This document shows positions 27,396 through 37,736 of a stretch of DNA of 64,000 bases, in pieces. Under the pieces are notes generated by a model. It had not been told where the DNA came from. It worked only from the letters and a program-made list of their open reading frames with translations, and did no database searches. Numbering within the stretch: the first letter of the stretch is position 1; each line of letters opens with the position of its first letter. The translations under genes were made by a program, and so were the position numbers. This DNA comes from Actinomycetes bacterium (GTDB lineage Bacteria > Actinomycetota > Thermoleophilia > BMS3ABIN01): NCBI GenBank assembly GCA_021785935.1, contig JAJYOG010000003.1, positions 104,850 through 168,849 on the forward strand. The letters run 5' to 3'.

Positions 27396-28085
27396 TCAGC
27401 CGGTCAGCAATCGCTGTACCAGGTAAGGGGTCAGATAGCCTTCGATCAATCCGGCGGCAAGAAAGAGGAAAATCAGAATTGGCGCGGCCTCGAGCCAGCG
27501 CCCGTAGGCAATAGCGATACGGTTGGCGATCCTGGCGCCATACCGTCTTCCGATCACGATGATCGCTGACCGGACAGTCAGAGCAGTTGTTAACAGGATG
27601 GCAGGCGTTTCCAGAAACAGGTGGGGCATAGCCAGAAAAAAACTGATATTGCCGTTCGCGGCGGAATTAAGGCCGGCGGCGAATCCCGACATCATGCCTA
27701 TTTCCAGTTCTTTATAGACGGCCAGAAGCGCGGTGAGCGGGATGAGAGAAAACACGCAAAGGAAAGAAACAATGCCGGCGTTATGAAAAATAATTGATGC
27801 CGCCGACTGCTCGCGCCAGGAATCGTAAAAAGAGGCGTAGAGGCTGCCAATAACAAGCTTTAACCTCTCTCCTACGTGGGGATTGGCGCCTTCTGTGCGA
27901 GACCATTGGATCAGTTCGGCTGCGCTTTCACGATTGTTGACGCCGGAAGTTTCGGCTTCGTGCCTCGCCAGAATGTATCCGGCAAGATTGGCAGCCACAA
28001 AAAGAGCCCCCAAAACCAGGAGAAGTTTTGTTTCCCTTCGTACCGGTTCAATTAAGAATCGACGTATATACCCACCGGCAGACAC
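27396..28085 (-). CDS. Stage II sporulation protein M-like (SpoIIM family) membrane protein
   Basis: IIFHNAGIVSFLCVFSLIPLTALLAVYKELEIGMMSGFAAGL...PHLFLETPAILLTTAL is typical of the family. Confidence 0.8.
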   Translation of the reverse strand: MSAGGYIRRFLIEPVRRETKLLLVLGALFVAANLAGYILARHEAETSGVNNRESAAELIQWSRTEGANPHVGERLKLVIGSLYASFYDSWREQSAASIIFHNAGIVSFLCVFSLIPLTALLAVYKELEIGMMSGFAAGLNSAANGNISFFLAMPHLFLETPAILLTTALTVRSAIIVIGRRYGARIANRIAIAYGRWLEAAPILIFLFLAAGLIEGYLTPYLVQRLLTG

Positions 28086-28226
28086 TTTACCACTTAAATT
28101 CGCGATGTCTTAATCCTTTAAACAAAAAAACGAGTCTATGAGGATTGCCCGGAATCAGCGGAAATAAAACGTACTCGCCATGCGGAAGGTTTTTACGAAG
28201 CTAGCCCGGATTCACCGGCGTAGCAG

Positions 28227-29690
28227 CTACCCCGGACTCACCGGTGTGCCGGGGCCGGTGTCAGAGGTACTGGTGGAAATGCGCACGGTCGTCCCACTCT
28301 GCATATCCTTGATGAAGACATCGGACTTCTTGTTGGTATCTCCTTCAACCAGGTTGGGCGCGCCGGAGTCGAAGGCAACGAAGCGCCCATCGGCGGAGAT
28401 TGAGGCGAACTCGCTCTTCCCCTGGCCAATAATGCCGGCGGAACTGGTGGATACCGGGCTAAGGGCGCCGGTCTGCATGTCCTTGAGGAAGACGTTAGTC
28501 TTGCCCGAAGTGGCGTTAGTGTCACCAGGCACCAGATTGGGCGCATCGGAGCTAAAGGCTACCCAGCGGCCATCAGCGGAGACGGATACCGACGAGTAGC
28601 TGTCCTCCTCACCCTGCGCTCCGGCAGCGCTCACCGAAACCAGTGAAAGCGCTCCACTCTGCATATCCTTAAGAAAGATATCGCGTTTGGCGTTATTGTC
28701 GTCGGGCACAAGATTATCCGCTGCGGAATCAAAGGCGACAAAACGTCCGCTGGCCGAGATAGCTAGCGATCCCAGGCCGCTGGCTTCATTTCCCTGACCC
28801 CCCGCTCCCACCGACACCCTGGTAAGAGCGCCTGTCTGGATGTCCTTAACGTAAACATCTATCTTGCCGTTGGTGTCATCCGGCGCCAGGTCAGTCGCAT
28901 CCGAAAGGAAGGCAACGAAACGGCCGTCGGTGGAGATGGACGGCTGGGCGCAATCCCCATTGCTCTCGGTACCGTCCGCCGCGACTGAGACACGGCTGAC
29001 CGCGCCGCTCTGCATATCCTTAAGGAAGATGTCTGACTTGCCATTGCCATCACCGGTAACGAGATTGGCTGCTGAGGAGCGGAAAGCCACGTAGCGTCCA
29101 TCGCCCGAGATAGCCGGATGATCGCTATCGCGATTGCCTTGCGCTCCGGCGGTGCTGGCTGAAACAATCCTGGTCTCACCGCTATTCAGGTTCTTGATAA
29201 AGACATCGGGGCAGTTCGTGTTGGTGCCGGCGGCGGACAGGCAATCGTTATTGGCATCACCCGCGGCCAAATTGGTGGCGGTCGAATCGAAGGCGACGAA
29301 GCGCCCATCCGCGGAGATCACCGGATTGTCACTGTCCCTGTTGCCATTGGCTCCATCAGAAGCCGTCGATGCGCGAGTGGTGACTCCGGTCTCTTTATCC
29401 TTGACATAGATACTATGGGCGCCGTTAGTGCTGCCAACTACAAGATTGGTGGCATCTGACCTGAAGGCAACCAGGCGGCCGTCGGCTGAGATAGACGGAT
29501 GCGAGCTGGCGGCATCACCCTGAACATCGGGCGGTATGGTCGTGCGGGTCTGTGTCTCCGTAGTAGAAGTGATGGCGCCGCAGCCAGCTGTAAATACTGA
29601 TATCGAAAACACCAGGGTCGCAATCAGCGCACCCAGGACCAGCGTCCCTGCTTTATCCCCGTTGATTTTTTCCACGAATGATCTTCCCCT
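28227..29690 (-). CDS. PD40/TolB-like beta-propeller repeat lipoprotein
   Basis: Repeated SADGRFVAFDSxAxNLVxGDTNxxxDVFxKDMQSG units. Lipobox FTAGCG. ORF extends to 29819; internal Met (MIRGRSF, ~29690) likelier. Confidence 0.8.
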   Translation of the reverse strand, partial: RGRSFVEKINGDKAGTLVLGALIATLVFSISVFTAGCGAITSTTETQTRTTIPPDVQGDAASSHPSISADGRLVAFRSDATNLVVGSTNGAHSIYVKDKETGVTTRASTASDGANGNRDSDNPVISADGRFVAFDSTATNLAAGDANNDCLSAAGTNTNCPDVFIKNLNSGETRIVSASTAGAQGNRDSDHPAISGDGRYVAFRSSAANLVTGDGNGKSDIFLKDMQSGAVSRVSVAADGTESNGDCAQPSISTDGRFVAFLSDATDLAPDDTNGKIDVYVKDIQTGALTRVSVGAGGQGNEASGLGSLAISASGRFVAFDSAADNLVPDDNNAKRDIFLKDMQSGALSLVSVSAAGAQGEEDSYSSVSVSADGRWVAFSSDAPNLVPGDTNATSGKTNVFLKDMQTGALSPVSTSSAGIIGQGKSEFASISADGRFVAFDSGAPNLVEGDTNKKSDVFIKDMQSGTTVRISTSTSDTGPGTPVSPG

Positions 29691-29935
29691 TATCATTTTT
29701 CTTAATCGAAAAATCCGGCGCCGGCGTTCAACCGAAGGTTGGATAATACGGCCCGGAAGCTCCTCCAGATGGCAGCGCGTACAAACACCAGAAGAAAAAG
29801 TACAGCGAAAAGGTGGCATTAGTCAATAATTCTGATATTTTTTACAGTCACCAGCGTTAGAAAATAGCAGGGATGCGGTAATATTGCTGGACGAGGCGCC
29901 GGCGCACCGCTTCCCCCAAAACACGGAGACAGAAA

Positions 29936-30376
29936 ATGCACACAACTTTTTCGAGGGTTTTTAAGCTCATAACCCTGACCACCCCGTTATTGTTTATTGT
30001 GGCGCTTACCGGCTGCAACGTCTCCACCGCCAGCCTCTCCAACATCAAGGTCTGCGACCAGCTCGAAGGTGGCCAGTGCACATCCGACATGGGCACATTC
30101 ACCCCTGACACGCGGGTTTTTTATACCACCGCGAACCTCGATAGCGCCCCTTCGGGCACCAAAGTAGATATTAATTGGAGATATTTAAGCGGCGAGCTTG
30201 GCAACACGGCCCAGGACATAGATTCCGTGACCTTCACCTCTGAGGAAAATTCAAATTTCGTGCAATCATCCCTGGAGCGGTCGACACCAACCTGGCCCAA
30301 GGGCAATTACGAGGTTGTCCTCAAGATCAATACCGATAACGCAGATCCGGTCCACAAGAGTTTTAGCGTTAAATAG
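29936..30376 (+). CDS. Putative lipoprotein
   Basis: LFIVALTGCNVSTASLSNIKVCDQLEGGQC. Lipobox LTGC. Confidence 0.65.
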   Translation: MHTTFSRVFKLITLTTPLLFIVALTGCNVSTASLSNIKVCDQLEGGQCTSDMGTFTPDTRVFYTTANLDSAPSGTKVDINWRYLSGELGNTAQDIDSVTFTSEENSNFVQSSLERSTPTWPKGNYEVVLKINTDNADPVHKSFSVK

Positions 30377-30460
30377 CAGGCCTTCCTGAGGCCGAGAGCT
30401 TCCCAAGCAGCAGGCCAGGTGTTAGACTGGATTAGTTAATCCACTTCGCGGGGGTGCGAA

Positions 30461-30844
30461 ATGTCGGGTGGCGCCAAAAAAGGGCGGCGTCCAGTCGTAT
30501 TCTGGACGATCTGTCCCGAATGTCTGACCTATATCTGGGTCGATGAATCTCAGGTGGCCAGGGAAGAAACGGCTTCCTGTCCTTATTGTGACCGGCCTAT
30601 CTCCCTGCTGGGGGGCGAACAGCTCGCTGACAGCTGCCGCCAGCTTCAGGTCCTCATTGAAGAAATCGAACACCAGATCGCTCTGGTTCCAGCCGCGATC
30701 GATGTGCACCGTTTCCTTTATGAGCAGGTTGAATTCATCGCCAACGCTTTCAACGACCGCCTCGATGAGATCCAGGTAAAAAAGGATACCCAAGAAGCAA
30801 AAGACCTGGAATCACTCGACCTGGAAACGCACTCGACGAGTTAA
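30461..30844 (+). CDS. Zinc-ribbon-like hypothetical protein
   Basis: TICPECLTYIWVDESQVAREETASCPYCDRPI (CPEC...CPYC). Confidence 0.6.
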   Translation: MSGGAKKGRRPVVFWTICPECLTYIWVDESQVAREETASCPYCDRPISLLGGEQLADSCRQLQVLIEEIEHQIALVPAAIDVHRFLYEQVEFIANAFNDRLDEIQVKKDTQEAKDLESLDLETHSTS

Positions 30845-30867
30845 AACCGGCGCTGGGGGTATAAAAT

Positions 30868-33663
30868 GTGGCAATGGACCTCAGCCGAGCCACCCAAGAC
30901 GCCCACGACCTCGCACATCCGCAGGTAATCTCCCTTCTCGGCTCCGATGCCGAATACGGCCTGGACCATGGCGACGCCGATGAACGCCTTCGGCGCCTGG
31001 GCCTCAACCAGCTGCCTTCGGCGCCGCGCACCAGCAGGCTTCAGCTACTCGCCGGCCAGTTCCGCAGTGTGTTTATTATCGTACTCCTGCTCGCCGCCGT
31101 CCTTAACCTGGTCATCTGGCTTTCGGAAAGGGAAACAACCCTTCCTTATGACACCATCGTTATTCTCGCCATCGTCCTGGCCAACGCCGCGATCGGCTTT
31201 ATCCAGGAAAATACCGCCGAAAAAAGCCTGGAGAAACTGAAGGAGCTTAGCAGCCCGCAGGCTACCGTGATCCGCGGCGGTTCCCGGCAGCGTATCAATT
31301 CACTCGGACTTGTCATGGGAGACATCATGGTCCTTGCCGCCGGCGACAGGATTTCAGCGGATGCGCGCTTGATCGCGGTCAACAACCTTGAAGTCGATGA
31401 AAGCACCCTCACCGGGGAAAGCTCTACCGTACTGAAGATGATCGAGCCTCTGGAAGCAGATTTACCGCTGGCCGACCGTACCAACATGATCTATGCCGGT
31501 GCGACCATTACCGCCGGCCGCGGCAGGGCAATCGTTACTGCCACCGGCAAAGATACCGAGATCGGCAAGATCGCCACCCTGATTCAATCCGCTCCCGGCC
31601 GTAAAACACCGCTTAAAGAGAACCTGGACCGTCTGGCGAACCGGCTGGCGTTGATAATTTTAGTCGCCAGTGCCATTGTCTCTGTGGCTGGTTTGCTGGT
31701 TTCTGGAAACACCGACTGGCAAAACATTCTCAACTTGCTGCTTTTCGGCGTAGCGCTGGCGGTGGCCGCGATACCCGAAGGCCTGCCGGCGGTTGTCACG
31801 GGCGCGCTGGCGCTGGGCACCAAGCGAATGGCGAAGCGCAAGGCGGTTATCCGCAAACTGCCCGCAGTGGAGACGTTGGGCAGCACCACGGCGATCTGTT
31901 CCGACAAGACCGGGACACTGACTGTCGGCGAAATGACGGTGCGGGAGATAATCATGCCCGGGGGCGCCGTCACCCTGGGTGGCGCGGGCTACCGGCCCGA
32001 GGGAGAGATCGAAGGTTCCGGTGAGGCACGCAATACGGCCGTGATCCTGGCGATGAGCGCCGTTCTCTGTAACGATGCGGTGATCCATGAAGGCTCCCGA
32101 GGCCGTTGGTCAGCCGTGGGATCCCCTACTGAAGCGGCCCTGATAACCATGGCGCTTAAGCTGGGGCTGGACGTTGCCCACCTCCGCCAGCAGTATGAAC
32201 GGCTGGCCGAAGAACCGTTCTCGTCACAGATGAAGAAGATGGCGGTGGCTGTAAGCTCAGGCGGCGGCGGCGCCGTCCTCCATTGCAAAGGTGCGCCGGA
32301 ACGAATCCTGGATCTCTGCGGCAGCTCATTGAAATCAGGGCGGTTCGAGCCGCTATCCGACCTGGATCGTCAGCAATGGCTTGATGCCGCCGCCGGCATG
32401 GCGGCCAGGTCCCTGAGGCCGCTGGCGATTGCCTCCAGGCAGGTAGACAGGGAGTCATGCTCGGACATGGAGGCGTGTGAGCAGGATCTGGTGCTGCTGG
32501 GCCTTGTCGGTATTTACGATCCACCCCGCCCCGAAGCAGCCGCCGCGATCAGGGAATGCCGGCAGGCCGGCATCCAGGTATTCATGATCACCGGCGACCA
32601 TCTGGCAACCGCGAGTTCGATAGCGAAAGAGCTGGGGATCGAGGGCAAGTCTGTTTCCGGTCCGGAGCTGGACCTCACCACCGGTCCGGAGCTGGAGAAG
32701 ATGGTGGAAAATACACGCATTTACGCGCGGGTCTCCCCGGGTCACAAGGTGCGGATCGTAGCCGCGCTGCAGAGAAGGGGCCATCAGGTGGCCGTCACCG
32801 GCGACGGCATCAACGATGCTCCCGCGCTCAAGCAGGCCGATATCGGCATCGCCATGGGTTACGCCGGTACGGATGTGGCCAGAGAAGCGGCCGATATGGT
32901 TTTGCTGGATGACAACTTCGCGACCATCGTCGCCGCGATCGAAGAGGGCCGGTGTATTTTTACCAACATCAGAAAATTCCTCGGCTTCCTGCTTTCCTGT
33001 AACACCGGCCTGGTCATTACTCTTTTCCTGAGCGTGATCTTTGCACCACAACTAGGGCTTCTTAACAACGGACGCCTGTTACTGCCGCTCTTGGCCGTCC
33101 AGATACTCTGGATCAATCTTGTCACCAACGGCCCACCGGCTTTGGCGCTGGGCGTCGATCCCCGGGAGCCGGATGCCATGCTGGCGCCGCCTCGTCCACG
33201 GGATGAATCCGTAGTCAACAGCCGGGTGTTTAAATTAATATTTGTTGTGGGTCTGGTCTCCGGGATCGGAGGGCTCCTAATCCTGGACGCTTACTTCCCG
33301 GGGGGATTTACAACATTTCGGGGACATGTAGGCATCGATTATGCGCGGACGATGGCTTTCGTGGTGCTGACCCTCTTTCAGTTGATGGACAGCCTCAACT
33401 TCCGCGACCTGCGACGCAGCATCCTGAACAGAAAACTGTTCGGCAACCCCTGGTTGTTGGGTGCGCTGGCGCTCTCCTCACTGCTAATGATCGCGGTCGT
33501 TCACGTGCGGCCGCTGCAGGTTGCCTTTCACACCCAGGCACTCGAGCCAGTCGACTGGCTGATAGCTGTGGCGGCCTCTAGCCTCGTTATCTGGGCGGTG
33601 GAGCTGTTCAAGCTCGTCTTCCGCTTGGGTAACTGGGCCGCCAGCAAAGTGCCGCTGCGCTAG
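30868..33663 (+). CDS. P-type cation-transporting ATPase (Ca2+-ATPase-like)
   Basis: [54 protein letters not shown]. Confidence 0.93.
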   Translation: MAMDLSRATQDAHDLAHPQVISLLGSDAEYGLDHGDADERLRRLGLNQLPSAPRTSRLQLLAGQFRSVFIIVLLLAAVLNLVIWLSERETTLPYDTIVILAIVLANAAIGFIQENTAEKSLEKLKELSSPQATVIRGGSRQRINSLGLVMGDIMVLAAGDRISADARLIAVNNLEVDESTLTGESSTVLKMIEPLEADLPLADRTNMIYAGATITAGRGRAIVTATGKDTEIGKIATLIQSAPGRKTPLKENLDRLANRLALIILVASAIVSVAGLLVSGNTDWQNILNLLLFGVALAVAAIPEGLPAVVTGALALGTKRMAKRKAVIRKLPAVETLGSTTAICSDKTGTLTVGEMTVREIIMPGGAVTLGGAGYRPEGEIEGSGEARNTAVILAMSAVLCNDAVIHEGSRGRWSAVGSPTEAALITMALKLGLDVAHLRQQYERLAEEPFSSQMKKMAVAVSSGGGGAVLHCKGAPERILDLCGSSLKSGRFEPLSDLDRQQWLDAAAGMAARSLRPLAIASRQVDRESCSDMEACEQDLVLLGLVGIYDPPRPEAAAAIRECRQAGIQVFMITGDHLATASSIAKELGIEGKSVSGPELDLTTGPELEKMVENTRIYARVSPGHKVRIVAALQRRGHQVAVTGDGINDAPALKQADIGIAMGYAGTDVAREAADMVLLDDNFATIVAAIEEGRCIFTNIRKFLGFLLSCNTGLVITLFLSVIFAPQLGLLNNGRLLLPLLAVQILWINLVTNGPPALALGVDPREPDAMLAPPRPRDESVVNSRVFKLIFVVGLVSGIGGLLILDAYFPGGFTTFRGHVGIDYARTMAFVVLTLFQLMDSLNFRDLRRSILNRKLFGNPWLLGALALSSLLMIAVVHVRPLQVAFHTQALEPVDWLIAVAASSLVIWAVELFKLVFRLGNWAASKVPLR

Positions 33664-33686
33664 ATTGGCTGCGGTAGAATAAGCGT

Positions 33687-35939
33687 ATGCTCCGACTCTC
33701 ACCGGAAAAATATTCTCAGATTACGGCGGTCAGCCACCAGGCGCGTCGCAGCGGCGATATCGAACCGGTGCCCGGGCCGGTGGCTGCCAGTGTACGCGAG
33801 GCTCTGGCGCGCACCGGTATCGATCATCTCTACAGCCACCAGGCGCGGACGTTCGAGCTGGCCCGGGCCGGTAAAAATGTGGTGGTAACCACAGCCAGCG
33901 CCTCGGGCAAGTCGCTCTGCTTCAACCTGCCGGTCCTGAACGCGCTGGCTGAGAGCGACAAACACCGGGCACTTTATCTATATCCCACCAAGGCGCTCAC
34001 CCAGGATCAGATTCGCAAGCTGCAGGCATTGAAACTGCCGTTCGTACGTCCCGGTGTTTACGACGGCGACACCCCATCGGATCACCGCCCTCAGATAAAA
34101 CGCCGCAGTAACATCATCCTGACCAATCCGGACATGCTGCATGTGGGCATCATGCCACACCGTGACTCCTGGCAGGATTTCTTCTTCAACCTCAAGTACG
34201 TGGTTATCGACGAGGCTCATATTTACCGTGGCGTCTTCGGCTCGCACATGGCCAACGTCATCAGGCGGCTGAGACGCATTTGCGCAATATACGGCAGCAG
34301 CCCAATATTTCTCTTGACGACAGCGACTATTGCTAACCCCGGCGAGCTGGCAGCATCGCTCGCCGGACTCGATTTCGAGATAGTGGACCGGGACGGATCG
34401 CCGCGCGGCGAACGGCAGATCGTCTTCTGGAATCCCCCATTCATCGACGAAGCCCTCGGCATCCGCAAAAGTGTTTTTACCGAGGCGGCCAATCTTTTCG
34501 CCGATCTGTTGGTCCGCCGCGTGCGCGCCATCGTTTTCACCCGTACCCGCAAGGGCACCGAGCTGGTCTACAATTACACGATCCGGCGGCTGGACGAGAT
34601 CGAACCGTCACTCGTTAAGTCGATTTCACCCTATCGCGGCGGTTATACCCCCGGGCAGCGGCGGGAGATCGAGGAAGGGCTTTTCAGCGGCCGGCTGCTG
34701 GGTGCCGTCTCCACCAATGCCCTTGAGCTTGGCATCGACGTTGGCGGCATCGACGCCGTCATCTCGGCTACCTTCCCGGGCACCGTCGCCAGCCTCCGAC
34801 AACAATGGGGGCGGGCGGGACGCAGCGCTGAGCCCAGCCTGGCGGTCTACATCGCCGGTCAGGACGCCCTTGACCAGTTCTTCATGGCTCATCCCGGCGA
34901 ACTCCTGGAGCGCGATGCCGAGTCGGCCATCCTCGATTTTCAGAACGAACAGATCTTCGCCGGCCATCTGGAGGCCGCGGCTTTTGAAGCGCCGCTGGCG
35001 CCTGGAGACGAGCAGTTCTTTGGCCCGGCTCTGGGGCCGGCCCTGGAAACACTGGAAAAGCGAGAGCGGCTGCGCAAAAGGAATGATTCGTATATTCTGG
35101 CGCGGCCGGAGTTCCCCGCGGCGCGCGTGCACCTGCGTTCGTCCTCGGCCGATTCCTTCACCATTGTCGTCGAGGCAACCGGCGCCGTTCTGGGGCAGGT
35201 CGAGGCCGAGCGCGCTTTTGTCTTTGTCCATCCTGGCGCCATCTATATGCATCTGGGCGAAACCTGGCAGGTAAACAGACTCAACCTTGAGAACCGGGTG
35301 GCGCTGGTCAGATCGACGATCGCCGACTATTACACCCAGCCCAAGAAGGAGACGTCAATCGAGGTCAAGGAACGCCTGATGATGCGCTCCGCCTGCGGCG
35401 TCGAGCTTTCTTTTGGCAAGGTGCTGGCCACTGAGCATGTTATCGCTTTCCAAAAAAAGCAGCTTTCCGACAACCAGGTGTTGGAGATCGTCGAGCTGGA
35501 GCTGCCGGAACAGAGCTTTTATACGGAAGGGCTTTGGTTCGTCCTGCCCGATGCGCTTACAGAAAAGGTGGAGCCGCCCAATTTGCTCGGCGCCCTGCAT
35601 GCGGCCGAACACGGGCTTATCGCCCTCTTGCCGCTTCTGGCCATGTGTGACCGCCAAGACATCGGTGGCCTTTCAACCGCGATGCACTGGCAGCTGGGCG
35701 GACCCAGCATCTTCGTTTACGACGGCCACCCCGGCGGCATCGGAATCACCCGTAAGGGATTCACGGATTTCGAGGAGCTGGTTAAAAATACGATAGATCT
35801 TATCGCAGCCTGCCGCTGCCAGGCAGGCTGCCCCTCTTGCATCCAGTCGCCGAAATGTGGGAACCTGAACGAGCCGCTCAGCAAGGCCGGCGCCCTGGAA
35901 ATTCTAAGAAGCATGAAAAATCAGTCTTCCGGGGAATGA
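33687..35939 (+). CDS. DEAD/DEAH helicase with C-terminal DUF1998 (MrfA/YprA-like)
   Basis: ASGKSLCFNLPVLNAL, VIDEAHIYRGVFGSHMANVIRRL, STNALELGIDVGGIDAVI, C-terminal CRCQAGCPSCIQSPKCGN. Confidence 0.92.
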   Translation: MLRLSPEKYSQITAVSHQARRSGDIEPVPGPVAASVREALARTGIDHLYSHQARTFELARAGKNVVVTTASASGKSLCFNLPVLNALAESDKHRALYLYPTKALTQDQIRKLQALKLPFVRPGVYDGDTPSDHRPQIKRRSNIILTNPDMLHVGIMPHRDSWQDFFFNLKYVVIDEAHIYRGVFGSHMANVIRRLRRICAIYGSSPIFLLTTATIANPGELAASLAGLDFEIVDRDGSPRGERQIVFWNPPFIDEALGIRKSVFTEAANLFADLLVRRVRAIVFTRTRKGTELVYNYTIRRLDEIEPSLVKSISPYRGGYTPGQRREIEEGLFSGRLLGAVSTNALELGIDVGGIDAVISATFPGTVASLRQQWGRAGRSAEPSLAVYIAGQDALDQFFMAHPGELLERDAESAILDFQNEQIFAGHLEAAAFEAPLAPGDEQFFGPALGPALETLEKRERLRKRNDSYILARPEFPAARVHLRSSSADSFTIVVEATGAVLGQVEAERAFVFVHPGAIYMHLGETWQVNRLNLENRVALVRSTIADYYTQPKKETSIEVKERLMMRSACGVELSFGKVLATEHVIAFQKKQLSDNQVLEIVELELPEQSFYTEGLWFVLPDALTEKVEPPNLLGALHAAEHGLIALLPLLAMCDRQDIGGLSTAMHWQLGGPSIFVYDGHPGGIGITRKGFTDFEELVKNTIDLIAACRCQAGCPSCIQSPKCGNLNEPLSKAGALEILRSMKNQSSGE

Positions 35940-35990
35940 TCAGCGTAGAGACCCGCGAATCCCGAAGTGAAAATAACTGAGCAGTTATCC

Positions 35991-36452
35991 ATGAAATATA
36001 TTTCCGTCATCGGTGCTGGAGCAAGTGACCCGGCAACCGGCGCCCAGGCCGAAGAGGCCGGGCGTTTGATCGCGCGGGCCGGCGCCACCCTGATCTGCGG
36101 CGGTATGGGCGGCGTGATGGAAGCTGCCTGCCGAGGAGCCAAAGCTGAGGGCGGAGTCACCATCGGCATTCTCCCCGGGCTCGATCGCGGCAACGGCAAT
36201 CACTTTCTCGATTACTCCATCTGTACCGGGATAGGCCACGCCCGCAATCTGGCGGTCGCCGCCAGCGCCGATGTAGTCATCGCCATTGGCGGCGAATTCG
36301 GCACCCTGTCGGAGATCGGGCTGGCGCTCAAAGTAGGGCGAAGGGTAGTGCTGCTGCACAGCTGGGACGTGAGCAGAGACGGCGTCATCCCCGAAGGGCT
36401 ACTGGTATCCGACTCCGCCGAGAAGGCCCTGCTGCTAGCCCTGGAAGATTAG
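35991..36452 (+). CDS. TIGR00725/LOG-like Rossmann-fold protein
   Basis: ISVIGAGASDPATGAQAEEAGRLIARAGATLICGGMGGVMEAACRGAK...ARNLAVAASADVVIAIGGEFGTLSEI. Confidence 0.85.
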   Translation: MKYISVIGAGASDPATGAQAEEAGRLIARAGATLICGGMGGVMEAACRGAKAEGGVTIGILPGLDRGNGNHFLDYSICTGIGHARNLAVAASADVVIAIGGEFGTLSEIGLALKVGRRVVLLHSWDVSRDGVIPEGLLVSDSAEKALLLALED

Positions 36453-36455
36453 TCG

Positions 36456-36464
36456 TGATATACT
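36456..36464 (+). promoter_or_regulatory. Candidate extended -10 promoter for the 46-aa peptide gene
   Basis: TGATATACT (TGnTATACT) just after the upstream stop codon. Confidence 0.4.
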
Positions 36465-36535
36465 TCGCGATCACAGAAACTTTCTTGGTTTCTCGGGGCT
36501 GGGGGAATTGCGATCAGCAGGAGGGAGGAGTCGGG

Positions 36536-36676
36536 ATGAAGCAGACAAAGGGAGAATTCTACGTAAAACCCGTGCTAACCAAGCACGCGAGCCTGAAAGA
36601 ACTCACGTTCGAATGCCCAACATGGCAGTGCAGTGTTGCGGTACCGGGCTGGGATCCTAGTGGACCTCATTCGTAA
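36536..36676 (+). CDS. 46-aa RiPP-precursor-like peptide
   Basis: MKQTKGEFYVKPVLTKHASLKELTFECPTWQCSVAVPGWDPSGPHS. Strong RBS (aggagggaggag). Leader pattern YxxPxL...LT. Followed by a terminator. Confidence 0.6.
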   Translation: MKQTKGEFYVKPVLTKHASLKELTFECPTWQCSVAVPGWDPSGPHS

Positions 36677-36700
36677 GTAACGCCCACTCTTCAGAATTAT

Positions 36701-36731
36701 AAGAGGATGGCTTCGGCTGTCCTCTTTTTTT
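36701..36731 (+). terminator. Rho-independent terminator
   Basis: AAGAGGATGGC-TTCG-GCTGTCCTCTT plus T-run: 11-bp stem with UUCG loop. Confidence 0.9.
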
Positions 36732-36758
36732 ATTCCCGCTGGCACATCGGTTTGGCAA

Positions 36759-37736
36759 TCAGGGATGATTGATGGCGGCAGCGCCTTCCTCACCGGCAGC
36801 CCGGACTTCGGCCAGAATCCTGTCGCCGCCGGCTTTGTACATACGCTGCGCCAGTCTTAATCCCAGCTCGGCGGCTTCCGCCGGCGGCCCCTGGATCCTG
36901 TCCTTGATGAAATCGGTTCCATCCAGCGATCCCAGGTATGCGTTCATGATCAGGTCACCGTCAAAGACCACGGCATGAGCACCGATCGGCACCTGGCAAC
37001 CACCCTCTAGCTCGCGCATGAGCGCGCGCTCGGCCATGACGGCAGCCGCGGCGTCCTCATCGTTAAAACATCCAAGCAGTTTGCTGACCAGGGGCTCGTC
37101 ATCCCTGGCTTCAATAGCGATTACCCCCTGGCCGACCGCGGGAATCATTTGCTCGGTGGTAAAGAAAAAAGAAGCTTCATCCTCCCGTTCCAGCCGCCGT
37201 ATGCCAGCCGCTGCCAGGATGGTGCCGTCCAGCTCCAGCTCGCCGATCTTCCTGATTCGGGTATCCACGTTGCCGCGGATGTCGACAACCTCAAGGTCGG
37301 GCCTCAAGGCTTTCAGTTGGGAACGGCGCCTGAGGCTGCTGGTGCCAACTTTGGCTCCCTGCGGAATATCGGCAAAGTTGCGAAGGCCTGAGTTGCCCGC
37401 GATAAATGCATCACGCGGATCTTCACGCCTGCCATATGCGGCGATTGCCAGGCCGACCGGGATCTCGGTAGGCAAATCCTTGCAACTGTGAACGCCGATA
37501 TCGATCTCGCCGGAGAGGAGCTCGTTCTCTATTTCCTTGACGAATAATCCCTTGTCGCCAATCTTCGCCAGCGGGGAATCGAGAATCTTGTCACCCGAGG
37601 TGGTGATGGTCTTGATCCTTACCGACACTTCGACGTGCTTTTTCTGAATGACCCAGGCGACGTGCCGCGCCTGGAAGAGGGCCAGCTCGCTCCCCCTGGT
37701 GCCCAAAGTTATTGAGTCAATCTTCGAGGTGTTCAC
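36759..37736 (-). CDS. hemC: Hydroxymethylbilane synthase
   Basis: LGTRGSELALFQARHV, HSCKDLPTEIPVGL, ELEGGCQVPIGAHA. Confidence 0.95.
   Translation of the reverse strand: MNTSKIDSITLGTRGSELALFQARHVAWVIQKKHVEVSVRIKTITTSGDKILDSPLAKIGDKGLFVKEIENELLSGEIDIGVHSCKDLPTEIPVGLAIAAYGRREDPRDAFIAGNSGLRNFADIPQGAKVGTSSLRRRSQLKALRPDLEVVDIRGNVDTRIRKIGELELDGTILAAAGIRRLEREDEASFFFTTEQMIPAVGQGVIAIEARDDEPLVSKLLGCFNDEDAAAAVMAERALMRELEGGCQVPIGAHAVVFDGDLIMNAYLGSLDGTDFIKDRIQGPPAEAAELGLRLAQRMYKAGGDRILAEVRAAGEEGAAAINHP

Noticed and set aside
28250-29520. CRISPR array
   Set aside because: Repeats are in-frame, coding, imperfect and ~195 bp in period; they are PD40 protein repeats. No CRISPR array or cas gene was seen in the window.
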